Origin: Adenanthera pavonina | Lineage: Eukaryota; Streptophyta; Magnoliopsida; Fabales; Fabaceae | DNA: 64,000 nucleotides | Assembly (NCBI GenBank): GCA_026686845.1 | Contig: JAIVEN010000002.1 | Location: forward strand, 29,300,001 to 29,364,000 | Reading direction: 5' to 3' | Shown here: piece after piece, positions 19,253 through 31,553 of the stretch | Layout: each line of letters starts with the position of its first letter | Position numbering within the stretch: the first letter of the stretch is position 1 | Program-made: the position numbers and the translations under genes | The notes under the pieces: model-generated | Told to the model about the DNA's origin: nothing | What the model saw: the letters and a program-made list of their open reading frames with translations, nothing else | Databases searched by the model: none

Positions 19253-19649
19253 TTTTAGGAAAATACTTATATGTTTTTTCTTATGGGTATTTTGTGTTAT
19301 TTTCTAATTAAAAATTAACACATGGATTATTTTTTAATATATTATAAATTTAGTCATTAACTATATATTAAAAGTGTTAACTTCTTAAACTTAAAATAGT
19401 TTAAAAGGTTTACATGTCAAATTTTAATTAGAGAATAGTATGAAAAGTATATAAGAAAAAATATATAAGTTTTAACCCTTTTTTTATACTCTCTTCATCT
19501 CATTTTATTTGTCACTTTAAAATTTTTTTACTCAAATCAATAAAGTTATTAAATAACCTGCATTATAGTAAAATTTATTTATATTTTTCCAAAATATCAT
19601 TAACTTAAATATTAAAATATGATTTATACTTCTCCTATACTATTATTTT
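19253..19649. other. AT-rich intergenic stretch
   Basis: No gene or element recognised. It separates the end of unit 2 from the LTR tail at 19650. Confidence 0.5.
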
Positions 19650-19803
19650 TAACAATAGCCCCATCCCTGTTTTGGCTGTTCTAGTGTTTTCAAGGTGTTT
19701 GGTAACATTAATCAAGGTTGATATGAGATGTTTAGATTGTGTTTGATTTAGTTTTTCAAAATTTTTTGTTAAGTCAGGAAGTGTTTTAGAGTAAAGTGCT
19801 ACA
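19650..19803 (+). mobile_element. Tail fragment of a Tekay-type gypsy LTR
   Basis: Matches the last 150 bp of the LTR at 39493-44524 (the CCCCATCCCTG / GGCTGTT / AGTCAGGAAGTG blocks and the terminus TGCTACA). It abuts the start of unit 3 exactly at 19803, where unit 2 has uninterrupted sequence. The rest of the LTR is missing. Confidence 0.65.
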
Positions 19804-20078
19804 AATACTCTTCCTCGACTCCCTTTTTTACCAAACCCCATCTTTGGCAATGAGACTTTCTATCAATCAATTTTGAATGGTTAAGAGAGTTTATCACAAA
19901 ATTTTAAAGCATAAGAAATAAATCAAAAATATATATTAGAGTAAATTTAGGTGCTAAAAAAAATTAATTTTTCAAAACTTTATATATAAAGAAAGTAATT
20001 TTCTTATTTATCTATTGCAGCTGTTTTTCATAATAAGTTATGCATATTTAGGGCGTCAAAATTAGTAAGAAAGACTAT

Positions 20079-20320
20079 GGCCTCATTTAGTTACTTGGGA
20101 GGAGATCGATATATAATGGAAAGTAACGTAGTAATATAATTACTTTCTAATTTTGTTTAATAGACTAGGTATATTGATTTAACTTTTTTTTCAAATTAAA
20201 CAAAATTAAGATTCAAAATACTAAAATGCCTCCTCATGAACAAGGACCTTAAATAAAAATGTAATGTAATGTAAAGTTTTTACATTAGATTACTTGCTGA
20301 TACATGCAACCAAACGTGCC
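20079..20320. mobile_element. Tourist-like MITE in unit 3
   Basis: Homologue of the MITE at 17122-17367. Ends GGCCTCATTTAGTTAC and, inverted, GGCACGTTTGGTTGCATG. The right end is better preserved than in unit 2. Confidence 0.5.
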
Positions 20321-20848
20321 ATAAATTAAAAAAATTATTCTATATGAAGCTAATTTTAAATATTTAAATTTCAAAAGTAGATTTAAATTATGTCAATTTT
20401 GTAAAGATCGAATGTCTAATTTAATATTCAAAATAATAAAAGCTTACTCCTCAAATTTCTAATTAATTATTGCGCCAAAAAAAAAGTAAACACATATACT
20501 ATCATTATAAATTTTATACTAAGCAAAGTCGAAGAAAACGCCTTGATATATGAAGATTTATCCAATATATGATCTTGTATAATCTCCTTTAAGTACAAAT
20601 AATATAAAATAAATCTTATAACATCAAAACAATTACAAGATTGTTTTTACAATGGGATGACCAAAAAGAAATCTCTCTCCTTCTTTTCAAAAAGGAATAA
20701 CTTTCCGATCCTACAATTTAACATCAGCATATCAAGACTTACAATAACAAATACGATCCTACCTATTTTATATACTTATAATTTCCTTCAAGAAATTAAT
20801 TTCTCTAACCTCAAAGAAAGATTGGCAAACAGAGCGTGATCTTGTAAA

Positions 20849-21472
20849 TTAAGAAGGTTGAACATGATCATCTTGTTGGCTCTGAATTGTGTTCTTGAGG
20901 GAGATACTCCTAACTTGTTCTGTCAACTCCCTAACATCATCATTCATATTATCAGGAGGAAGGATCCATTCCTTCCAGTTATTTCGTCTTCTCATTTTGT
21001 AAGCCCTTACCTGCACAGTGGAAGAAAAAGCAAGTGCTTCTAATATATGATATATATTCCAAGTCAAATCTTTGATTTTGTTAAAGTTGGCGATTACTGA
21101 AACATCAACCCAGCCATATCTGTCCATCTTCTTCCTCAAGTACACATCTTTCACCAGATTTTCTTTGTTGAAATAATACTCTATCTGCTTCACGATCTTG
21201 GGGTACAACTCTGGATCTTCTGGCGGTAATGGTCTCTGAGGCACCCAAGAAGTAGCAAAAATTAACGGCGATTGAAGAACTTGAGGCCGGGAATGATATG
21301 GTAAAACAAAATTTGGATGAACAGGTTGAGGAGTTGGAAGAGAAGGAACAAAAGTTTCTATATGAGGGAATGATCCATAATAACGGGGTGGCTCATGAAT
21401 ATATGGATGATTTGTGAATGGAGAACTATGAACATATGATATGGTACTCGAACCATTATGAGCAACATCCAT
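20849..21472 (-). CDS. Short LARP1-like La-motif protein, copy 3
   Basis: 207 residues from the ATG at 21472 (MDVAHNGSS). Same layout as copy 2: Pro-rich N-terminus, La motif at about 86-150 (QIEYYFNKENLVKDVYLRKK, then MDRYGWVDVSVIANFNKIKD), and the YKMRRRNNWKEWILPP block. In the La motif the conserved Ser after YYF is Asn. Other changes against copy 2 fall mostly after residue 125. No stop or frameshift, so the frame has been kept open while the protein changed. No DM15 region and no coding intron. It could be an expressed gene or a recent pseudogene still intact; the sequence alone does not decide. Confidence 0.76.
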   Translation of the reverse strand: MDVAHNGSSTISYVHSSPFTNHPYIHEPPRYYGSFPHIETFVPSLPTPQPVHPNFVLPYHSRPQVLQSPLIFATSWVPQRPLPPEDPELYPKIVKQIEYYFNKENLVKDVYLRKKMDRYGWVDVSVIANFNKIKDLTWNIYHILEALAFSSTVQVRAYKMRRRNNWKEWILPPDNMNDDVRELTEQVRSISLKNTIQSQQDDHVQPS

Positions 21473-21621
21473 ATTTTGATCTGGTGATGATAGTACGAAA
21501 GAGAATGAGAAGGAAATTCAGCGAGAGAACTTATGACGAAGAGTACGTATATATGAAGAGAAAGAATATGTGCACGAAGTTAGAATTTTCGAGAACTACA
21601 GCTACACGTACGTAACCATCG

Positions 21622-21631
21622 CTTTAAATAG
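21622..21631 (-). promoter_or_regulatory. TATA-like box of La-motif copy 3
   Basis: Minus-strand CTATTTAAAG at about 150 bp upstream of the ATG, in the same context as in copy 2. Confidence 0.5.
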
Positions 21632-22195
21632 AACTTAGTGATGGGATAGTAAATTTTTAAAGATTTGAATTAATTTAAATTTGATGTATATCTTATCAAT
21701 ATAGTTTATTAATTTTGTTTGAGATAAAATTATATATATAATGGTAATCTTTAGTTCTTTATCATTTTAAGTCATGATATATATATATATATATATTAGT
21801 GATATATTTTTTGTAGCTAGGAGAGATGGAATGATATAGATATTTGTTATTTGAATTTTTTAAACAATTTATTTATTTTAGATTTCAATTTCATGTTTTG
21901 ATTTTATTTTATTCTAATTTAACTCCTTAACTTTAAAAAATATTGAAATATTTCATTTTCTTAAATGTCGAAACAAAATGCTTGATAGAACAGTCCCAGG
22001 TCACTTTTTTAACTACTTAGTTCTAGTAACTTTTTTGCCAAATAATTTGGTATCATCTTATAAAGAAAGAAAATTTAGTGTGATTTTTCTAATTAAAGGG
22101 CAAGATTTTAACAAAAAAAAATTAATTAAGGGATGAAGGTGTAACATAAGGTCGAGTTTTCTGTGAAATAGAAGGACTATAGTTTTTTATACTCC

Positions 22196-23336
22196 CACTA
22201 CTACAAAAAGTGATTTTTATATCGATTATTTACATCGGTTAAAAAAAATCGATATAAAATAATAACTGATGTCAATTTTGTAAATAAGTTTATTGCTTTA
22301 TGTCTTTTTACATTGGTTTTTATTTTTAGTAAAACCGATGTATATATGTTTATCCTAATAAAATTTATATTAATGGAAGTAAATAAAAATATAATTACAT
22401 TACGTAATCTATTACAATATATCTTAACATATTTTTTATTATTATTTAATTTTTATTTTGGTTTTTAAGAGAAACTAATATAAACATGTCTTTATATTTT
22501 TTTCTATCTTCATATTTTTAATACAGGATCAACTTAAATTTTCAATTATATAGAAATATAATTTTCTTAAGAATTAAAATGATATATTAAAGTTGAATAA
22601 ATAAAAATATGTAATACTATATGATTATAATTAGATTTTTATATTATAATATTTGTAAAGAAATATAAATTAATATATTTTCATATATATATATATGATA
22701 TTTACATCGGTTTTTAAAAAAAAAACCGATATAAATTTGAATTCTCATGTAAATTATTTCTATCCAACATACAAGAACTATATGACTATATTAGATTTTT
22801 ATATTACAATATATTAATTCTTTAATTAATAAAACTAAATAAAAATATGCAAGTAATATAAAAATATAGGATTATGATTAGATTTTAATATTAACATATT
22901 TAGTATGATTTATCATTTTATCAATGGAAAATTATTATTTATTATATTCTTAATATATATTGGTTTTATATAAAAAAACCAATGTAAAAATTTATACATC
23001 GGTTTTTTATAATAAACCGATGTAAATTTTCTCTCGTATAGATCATTTCCTTCCATTTTTTATATAAATTTTTAACAGTTATCCAGACACTCGAAATTAT
23101 AAAAATCATTTCCTTCCGCTTTTAGCTTTTATCTATTTCCCTCCCTTATCAACACTTGAAATTAAATTTTAGATTTCAGCTCCCTCTAAACACGGTTTTC
23201 TCCTTCCAGAGCTGCTATTGACTTGCCACTCCTACACTCGTCCATTTCCTCCAGATCTCCATTGCCACCACACTGCTTCCCTCTCACACACGGTGGTCGC
23301 CTCTCTCTTGAACGTCATCACCATCCACACTCTTTC
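22196..23336 (+). mobile_element. CACTA-like element remnant with hairpin repeats
   Basis: Begins CACTACTACAAAAAGTG, a CACTA-type terminus, right at the end of array unit 3. It is followed by repeated hairpin-forming units built on ACATCGGTTTT and its complement (22224-22250, about 22305-22335, 22700-22730, 22965-23025), as found in subterminal regions of CACTA elements. No transposase remains. The right terminus is absent: it is cut by the gypsy LTR at 23337. The last 250 bp are less AT-rich and could be captured host sequence. Confidence 0.5.
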
Positions 23337-25683
23337 TGTAACATCCTACCTCCTGACACCTCCAAACTTAACCAAAAACTTCAAAATTCAACCAAACACA
23401 ACCCTGACAACACAAACAACTCTCCAATGCCTCAACACAATGGAAACGACCCACAAAACACCAAAAACTGGGCTGGGGCCGCGGCCGCTACAGTAACGCC
23501 GCGACTCCAGCCTCCCCTGCTTCTCCATCGCTTCTGTCTCCTCTGGCACAGCGGCCTACCTTCTCGCGCCGCGGCGCCCCCTGTTGATGTACCATATCAG
23601 CAAATTCAGCATTCTTGGGTGAACTTCCAACGCACATAACATTATGCTCCGACCTCCGATTGACTTGATTCCGACTCCTACAAGTCAATCTAGTCCCCAT
23701 CTATCCATAGACACTACTTTTACCTCAATCCAACTCCGTATGGAGATTCTAGACCCATAACACCGTTTTGGCCACTTAGTAACCAAAACTCGACACTAAC
23801 AACCTCCAATCGCCACCAAAGGCAACTGGTCACTCAAAGACCATTCATACAGGTCCAAAACCCCCAAACCAACTTGTCCAAAGAGGTTTCACCTCAAAGG
23901 AACCACTCCTCTAAGGTTTGACCCCTCGGAACCCAGCTTGACAAACAGGCTAAAAGCCCTAAGACAACACAACAAGACCCAAAAACCATTCAAGCTCACC
24001 AACACTAACAAACAGACTCCTCAACATCCAGACCATGCAACCATACATACAACATACATACATCCATCCATACCAATCCTTTATCAATTCCTTTAAGCTA
24101 TCCATTACAAACATACTATCCTACTTAGCACAAGATACATTATCCAAAATACACACACTACATAGACTGTTCCCACGTATACAGCTACTCTTGCGTCTTC
24201 TCCGGACCAGTGCCAGAACCGTCACCTGAAAGGTTAGTTTATGGGAGAGGGAGGGGTGAGACAATGTCTCAGTAACCGGAAACAATCACACACACACAAA
24301 TATATATACATATACACATATCTCATGCAACTCATGAATGCAATATGAAATGAGTAAGACGCATGTCGCCCTCGCAGGGACCCCATCCTTATCCTCCCTA
24401 ACACATATATCATCCATCCTTATCCTCCCTAACATATATATATATAATCCATCCTTATCCTCCCTAACGCATATATCATCCATCCTTATTCTCCCTAACA
24501 CATATATATTTACACATATCCCATCCTTATCCTCCCTAACAAATATGTATATCATCATATATTATATCATCATCATCACCACTCCATCCGCCATACATCA
24601 CAGTATCATGATAACATGTGGTGATGCTAATGTATCATCATATAATCATCATCATGTCATATCATCATGTATGCACCATTTCATATCATATCAATGTCAA
24701 CATCATATGTATCATCATCACAATCATCATCATCTAACCGTATACATACCACGATATATATATACACAGTACACACAAACACATCAATATTATGGTATGA
24801 AAGAGACATACATATATACATAACAATACACAATACCACATAAACAAACACCTGGTTACCTCAATTGTCGTTACCACACACACACAAGTTCCACAAGCTT
24901 CCTTGAACTGTTCAATACGCGTGAACCCCTCTCGATTAGCCAACAACCTTTACCATATCACAATTCTTCCATTAGCACAATAAACCAATAACCCAAACAT
25001 CACAACTCAACTACATTATCCTAACCCAAGGTTCCAACACCCTTTTCATGCATCAATAAGCTCTTAGGGATCACTCGAACACTACATAACCTCATATACT
25101 TCGGATTCCCAAGAGCCCTAACCAATAACAACCTAGGGTTAAGCTCTAAACACACATAATCCCTTCAAAACTCACATCCAAGCAACAAGAATACCAAAAC
25201 ACGTTCCATTAACCTCAAATCACCCATTTCAATCGGTGGATTTCACCCCAAACCGGAAATCCAACCTTAACACCGAAAATCCCAAACTTCAACTGAAGAA
25301 AAATGGAGAGGGAGAAGTAGGGAACACTTACCAACTTGAATCCAAGCTTCCAAGGTCCGAAAATCGCTCCTAGAAGCCGGGAATGTCGAACCCTAGCACT
25401 GCTCCCCGATCTCCTCCATCGCTCCCTTCATTTTCTTTCTTTCTTTCGCGTCTGACTGATCCGGATTTAAGTAAAAATCTCGACTCTCGCCGCGGCCTCA
25501 TCATACCTCGCCGCGGCTCCACCAGTTCATCCAGAACAATGCCACTGGAAGGTCTCTATCCATGGCGGATCTGCTCCTAGCCGCGGCGTGGGGCCCTTTC
25601 TGGTTCCTCTTGAACCTATCTCTATCCTGTTTACTCCAGTCCTGAACACCAAAACCAATAAAGATATCGTGAGGGGCATTACA
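23337..25683 (-). mobile_element. 3' LTR of the minus-strand Tekay-type gypsy element
   Basis: 2,347 bp on the minus strand, TGTAATGCCCCTCACG to AGGTAGGATGTTACA, closely related to the solo LTR at 46829-49133. It follows the polypurine tract at 25684-25696. The ORFs predicted inside (for example 23218-23639, 24286-24558, 25383-25580) recur in other LTR copies only as fragments and are not genes. The sequence beyond the terminus is CTTTC at 23332-23336, but the other side of the target is lost. Confidence 0.88.
24385..24545 (-). repeat. Minisatellite inside the gypsy LTR
   Basis: Five degenerate units with the core CATCCTTATCCTCCCTAAC, separated by TA-rich spacers and roughly 30-45 bp apart. 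The solo LTR has three units at the same place (48006-48095). It creates a repetitive minus-strand ORF (REDKDG motifs) that is not a gene. Confidence 0.85.
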
Positions 25684-25696
25684 CTCTCCCCTCCTT
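25684..25696 (-). other. Polypurine tract of the minus-strand gypsy element
   Basis: AAGGAGGGGAGAG on the minus strand, immediately before the LTR start. Confidence 0.8.
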
Positions 25697-25731
25697 ATAA
25701 AAATTTCATCCTCAAAATTTCAACTCTTACC

Positions 25732-28700
25732 TCAAGCAAAAATCTCTGGATACTTCCTCCACATAGAATCTTCAGTCTCCCACGTGACATCATTGGACAT
25801 CAAACCACTCCAAAGGACTTTTAACAACTTTATGGTCTTATTCCTCAACTGCTTTTCTTTAACGTCTAGAATTTGCAACGGTGTGACCTCAAAAGTCAGA
25901 TCCTCTCGTACTTGAACTGCTTCATCATCAATTACATGAGACGGATCTGGATGATACTTCTTGAGTTGAGACACGTGGAAAACATCATGCAATCCAGCAA
26001 GATTAGGTGGTAGCGTCACTCGATACGCTACTGTCCCAATTCGTTCCAGAATTTGATATGGACCTATATACCTTGGAGTGAGCTTCTTGGCCCGAATCGA
26101 TCTTCCAACACCAGTAGTAGGAGTGACCTTCAAAAATACATGATTTCCAACATCAAACTCCAATGGTCTCCTCCTCCTATCCGCATAACTCTTTTGCCGA
26201 CTCTGAGCTGTAAGAAGCTTCTGACGAATACTCTCTATTTGCCGAGAGGTTTGATCCACAATATCCGGACCCAAAAGACTCCTTTCACCAAGTTCAACCC
26301 AACACAACGGCGACCTGCACTTCCTGCCATACAACGCTTCATACGGAGCCATTTGCAAACTCGAGTGGAAACTGTTGTTGTAGGCAAATTCAACCAACGG
26401 CAGAGACTGATCCCAATTGCCTTTATTCTCCAGAACACATGCCCGCAGCATGTCCTCCAGAGTCTGAATAGTCCTTTCAGTCTGCCCATCAGATTGAGGG
26501 TGATAAGTAGTACTGAAACTCAACTTCGTACCCATGGCCTTCTGAAGAGATTTCCAAAACTTGGATGTAAACCTCGGATCTCTGTTTGACACAATATTCA
26601 TCGGGACTCCATGCAACCTTACAATTTCATTCACATACAACTGGGCCAACTTCTCCATTGAAATAGCGTCCAAAATTGGAAGAAAATGGGCCGACTTCGT
26701 CAATCTGTCCACAATAACCCATATCGCATTGTGTCCTGAAGAGGTCCTCGGTAATCCCATCACAAAATCCATGGAAACACTATCCCATTTCCACTCCGGG
26801 ATCTCCAAAGATTGCAACATACCAGCAGGCAATTGGTGATCAATCTTTACCTTTTGACAAATTAGACATCTTGATACAAACTCTGCGATGTCCTTTTTTA
26901 TGCCTGGCTACCAATAACCACGCTTTAGATCCTGGTACATCTTAGTGGTACCTGGGTGGATAGTGTACTTGCTCTTATGAGCTTCCTCTAAAATAATCTC
27001 ACGCAACCCTGTAATGTTTGGTACACAAATCCGACCTCGATACCGGATGATACCATCCTCCAAAATATCAAAGTCCTGGGTTTCCGCCATTTCAACCTGT
27101 TCTCAAATACCCAAAAGGTAGTCATCCTCCGTCTGAGCATAGCATATGTTCCTCAATAAATCACTTGATACACTGATGGAACTCATTACTAGTACTTCAG
27201 GATGGACATTGATGGATAACTTCATATCTCTCAGGCTTTCCAGCAACTGTTGCTCTCTCATCATCATCATGGCCATATGGATTGACTTTCTACTCAACGC
27301 ATCTGCCACAACATTGGCTTTCCCAGGATGATACTTCAAAGCAAATTCATAGTCCACAAGGAACTCAACCCAACGCCTTTGCCTCATGTTCAGCTCTTTC
27401 TAATCAAACAAATACTTCAAACTCTTGTGATCACTGAACACCTCAAACTGAGCACCATAGAGATAATGCCTCCACAATTTCAAGGCAAACACTACAGCCG
27501 CTAGCTCAAGGTCATGAGTAGGATAGTTCTCCTCATGAGGCCTTAACTGCCTTGAAGCATACGCCACAACTCTGCCTTGCTGCATTAAAACACACCCTAG
27601 ACCCTTCTTAGAGGCATCCATGTAAACTGTGAATGACCCTGATGGGTTAGGGATAACGAGCACTGGGGTGGACGTCAGACAAACCTTTAGCTCTTGGAAT
27701 GCTCTCTCACACCTGTCATCCCAAATGAAAGATCGATCCTTACGGGTGAGTCGAGTCAATGGCATAACAAGCTGAGAGAATCCCTTAATGAACCTTCGGT
27801 AATATCCAGCCAATCCCAGAAAACTCCGAATTTCCATCACCGATTGCGGCCTTTCCCAATTCAACACCGCTTCCACTTTACTAGGGTCTACTGCCACACC
27901 TTCTGCAGAAATCACATGACCCAGAAAATTCACTTCCCGTAGCCAAAACTCACACTTACTGAGCTTAGCATACAGTTGGTGATCCCACAATATTTGCAAC
28001 ACAATCTGAAGATGATGTGCATGCTCCTTTTCACTCTTGGAGTAAACCAAGATGTCGTAAATAAAAACCACCACAAACTTATCCAAATACGACCGGAACA
28101 CCCTGTTCATATAGTCCATGAAGATTACCAGGGCATTGGTCAACCCGAATGGCATCACAAGAAACTCATAATGACCATATCGAGTTCGAAATGCCGTTTT
28201 AGGCACATCCTCAGCATGCACTCGCAATTGATGGTATCTTGACCTCAAATCGATTTTAGAGAATACAGAGGCACCTGCCAACTGATCAATCAAGTCTTCA
28301 ATCCTAGGCAAAGGATATTTATTCTTGATCATCACTCGGTTCAGCTGCTTGTAATCAATACACAATCTGAGGCTACCATCCTTCTTCTTGACAAACAATA
28401 CTAGAGCTCCCCAAGGTGAAACACTAGGTCTGATAAAACCTCTCTTCAACAAATCCTCAATTTGCTTCTTCAGCTCTTTCAATTCAGACGGTGCCATTCG
28501 ATATGAAGCTTTTGAAATAGGACTTGTCCCGGGCACCAAATCGATGGAAAACTCCAGTTCTAGCGGTAGGGGTAAACCAGTAATCTCCTCTGGAAATACC
28601 TCAGGGAATTCATTCACAACCGAATACCTTTCGACACTACCTTGCATATTCACGTTCATAGAGAAGAAAACCAGAAACCCTTGACATCCTTTCTTCAGAT

Positions 28701-28743
28701 ACCTGTCAGCTTGGGCAAAGGACAAACAGATATTCTTGATCAT
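25732..28743 (-). pseudogene. pol: Tekay-type gypsy pol, 5' truncated, three nonsense mutations
   Basis: One long minus-strand reading frame interrupted only by three in-frame stops at 27400-27402, 27103-27105 and 26908-26910; the expected codons differ by single transitions. Order: end of protease region, reverse transcriptase (28600-27900), RNase H ([20 protein letters not shown]), integrase zinc region, core with [16 protein letters not shown] and GQTERT, GPY region ([11 protein letters not shown]), and a C-terminal chromodomain ([13 protein letters not shown] ... [10 protein letters not shown]). RT-RNaseH-integrase order plus chromodomain marks a Ty3/gypsy chromovirus, Tekay/Del-like. The RT catalytic F-I-D-D reads FIYD at 28055-28063, so the enzyme is dead even apart from the stops. 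Gag and the 5' LTR are missing; the frame ends at 28743 against an inverted copy. Confidence 0.9.
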
Positions 28744-31553
28744 CCCTAACTCTTTTGAGCATTACAAGTGCATGTTGATACAACAAGGAAAGGTTGTGGC
28801 CTATGCATCACGGTAATCGAAGTCTCATGTGGAGAATTATCTTACCCATGACCTCGAGCTAATGGCTATGGTGTTTGCTTTAAAGTTATGGAGTACATTA
28901 TCTCTACGGCACTTAGTTCGAGGTGTTTAGCTATCACAAGAGCTTGAAATATCTTTTTGATCAAAAGGAGTTGAGCATGAGGTAAAGGCAATAGGTGGAA
29001 TTTTTGAAGGATTATGAGTTTGCTTTCAAATATCACCCTGGGAAGGCCAATGTTGTAACAGATGCATTGAGTAGAAATTGGTCCATATAGCCCCCATGAT
29101 GATGAGGGAGCAGAAGCTACTTGAAAGCCTAACAACCCATTTGGTTCATTTACGTAGGCGGTTATGTAAAGTGATCACCTTTACATCACCTTAGTTCATG
29201 CATTTGGTTCGTCTTTTACCCCCTACATATGTGAACCCCGTCCTTTCAATTCCTATAATCATCTTTACACTCAAAATGTTATGTGAAGATGATTACCGGA
29301 GCTCCTTTATCAAAAATAGCCTTCCAGCATCATCCTCCCTCTACCATCCCTCCACTACCACCCTCCTTATTCTTCAACAAAGGATCCACTAGCACCTTCC
29401 TCAGTCTCCCAATGGCAATTAACCAGCTCCTTCATGGCGAACTACTAATAGCAAACGTATCTTGTATGATGAGAAAGCACTACCACTGACGGCGATTTCA
29501 TGAAAGCTTCCATCAACACCCCGGGTACTTTACGCTATCGATCTAAATGAAATTTTCAATTTGAACCTTCCAAAGGTCCTACTAGAGCAGATCTAAGCCT
29601 TACAACCTTTGCTATGAAAGGAGAAAGGAGTATGATTGATCCTATCATCTTCATCCTCCGACATTGCTGTCATTTCCATCATCTTCAAGCTTCATCTCTG
29701 CAACCTTCGATTTTTTTTTGTTTAATGGCTTGTCTATTGTTGAGAGAAGAGATGTTGATGGAGGGAGTGATGGCCCAAAATTGGCAATAGTGGCTGACAG
29801 GCATGGAAGAAGAAAGAAGAAAGGAGTTTTTTTCTAATTCAGGGCCATTATAGTCTTTTCTTATTTATTTGTAATTAAGTTAATATAAAAAATAAATTTA
29901 TTTCCTACATTCCTAATACCATACCAAACAAACCAACATGTAATCATAACCTATCACTTTCCTTTACACCATTCACATCACATTACCAAATACATATAAT
30001 TAAACCAAATGAGTAGTAAGAGATTTAAAGTTATCCATTGACGTGCAACCGAGAGTGCTAGTTGTAGGAAACATCAATGTAACAAGTGACCTACTGAGGG
30101 ATATTTGTTTTGCACAATTGAAGGATAGTTAACTATTAGGCATCCAAGAACGAATTGAGATGGCTGAGACCCAAGATATATTTGAGGATAGTATCATCCA
30201 GTACAACGGTCGAATCTGTATACCAAATGTTGTGGGGTTATGAGAAACTATTGTAAAGGAAGCTCATAAGAGTAGGTACACTATCCACCCAGGTACCACT
30301 AAGATGTACCAGGATTTGAAACAAGGGTACTAATGGCTAGGTATGAAGAAAGACATAGCAAAGTATGTAGCTAGATGTCTTGTGTGTCAGCGAGTGAAAA
30401 TAGAGCATCAGTTACTGGCAAGGTTGTTGCAGCCTCTAGGGATCCTGGAATGGAAATGGGACAGTATGTTCATGGACTTTGTAATGAGGTTACCAAGGAC
30501 CTCTTCGAGACATGATGTAATATCGGTGATTATGGATAAATTACCGAATCAGCCTATTTCCTTCCTATCTGGGAGACCATTACGATGGAAAAGCTAGCCC
30601 AATTTTATGTTAATGAGATTATGAGATTGCATAGGGTCCCAAGGAGTATTATGGTGGACCATGATTTACTTCAAAGTTTTGGAGGTCCCTTTAGAGAGCC
30701 ATGGGGGCAAAATTAAATTTCAGTATTACCTATCATCCCTAATTTGATGGGCAGATTGAAAGCACAATTCACACTCTAGAAGATATATTGCGAGCTTGTG
30801 TCTTGGAGCATAAGGGCAATTGGGATCAATATCTACCATTAGCTAAACTTGCCTACAACAATAGCTATCATTCAAGTTTACAAATGGCTCCCTACGAAGC
30901 ATTGTATGGCATGAAGTGTAGATCACCATTATGTTAGGTTGAACTTGGTGAGCAGAGTCTGTTAGGCCCAGATATCATGGATCAAACCTCTAAACAAACA
31001 AAGAGCATTTGACAAAAGTTTCTGACTGCCCAAAGTCAGTAGAAAAGTTATACAGACTAAAGGAGGAGACCCTTGGAATTTGATGCCAGAGATCATGTAT
31101 TTTTGAAGGTTACTCCTACCACAGGTGTTAAGAGATCAATTAGAGTGAAAAAGCTCACTCTGTGATATACAGGTCCATACTAAATCTTGGAGTGGATCAG
31201 GCCAATAGCATACCAGGTGGCGTTACCAACTAATTCTGCAGGATTACCTGACATTTTCCATATGTCTCAACTTAAAGAGTATTATCCTGATCCGCCTCAT
31301 ATAATAAATGATGAGGAAGTTGAATTAAAAGAAGATCTGATTTTTTAGGCCAAGCTACTACAAATTATTGATATAGAGGTGAAGCAACTGAGGAATAAGT
31401 CTATCAAACTGGTGAAGGTATTATAGAGTGGTCTGACATCAAATCATGTCACGTGGGAGACGAAAGAATGCATGTAACGAAGGTATTTTGATCTTTTTGC
31501 TGGAGGTAAGTGTTTCAAATTTTGAGGACAACTTTTTTATAAGAAGGGGAGAA
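28744..31553 (+). pseudogene. pol: Decayed plus-strand gypsy pol (RNase H to chromodomain)
   Basis: Opposite orientation to the element on its left. It starts within RNase H (LIQQGKVVAYASR at about 28775) and runs through the integrase (IAKYVARCLVCQRVKIEH, WDSMFMDFVMRLPRTSS at about 30350-30520) to the end of pol near 31500, then a polypurine tract at 31541-31553. It has many stops and frameshifts. A Tourist-like MITE sits inside at 29133-30016. Only the 30343-30597 frame remains open over any length. Confidence 0.85.
29133..30016. mobile_element. Tourist-like (PIF/Harbinger-type) element in gypsy pol
   Basis: 884 bp flanked by a 3-bp duplication TAA (29130-29132 and 30017-30019). Removing it restores the pol codons (LESL joined to RDLKLS). 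Inverted ends: CAACCCATTTGGTT and CTACTCATTTGGTT. The TAA duplication and CATTTGGTT ends fit PIF/Harbinger. No transposase is seen, so it is non-autonomous; short frames at 29198-29489 are low-complexity. Confidence 0.82.

Larger units (their letters stand above)
19804..22195 (-). repeat. Tandem array unit 3 (about 2.4 kb)
   Basis: Colinear with unit 2 along its length. A 50-bp block present in unit 2 between the 3' flank and the gene (around 17835-17895) is missing here. The right end is cut by a CACTA-like terminus at 22196. Confidence 0.8.

Noticed and set aside
23218..23639. Plus-strand ORFs of 92 and 138 codons
   Set aside because: They straddle the boundary between the CACTA-like remnant and the minus-strand LTR, are biased in composition, and match no family.
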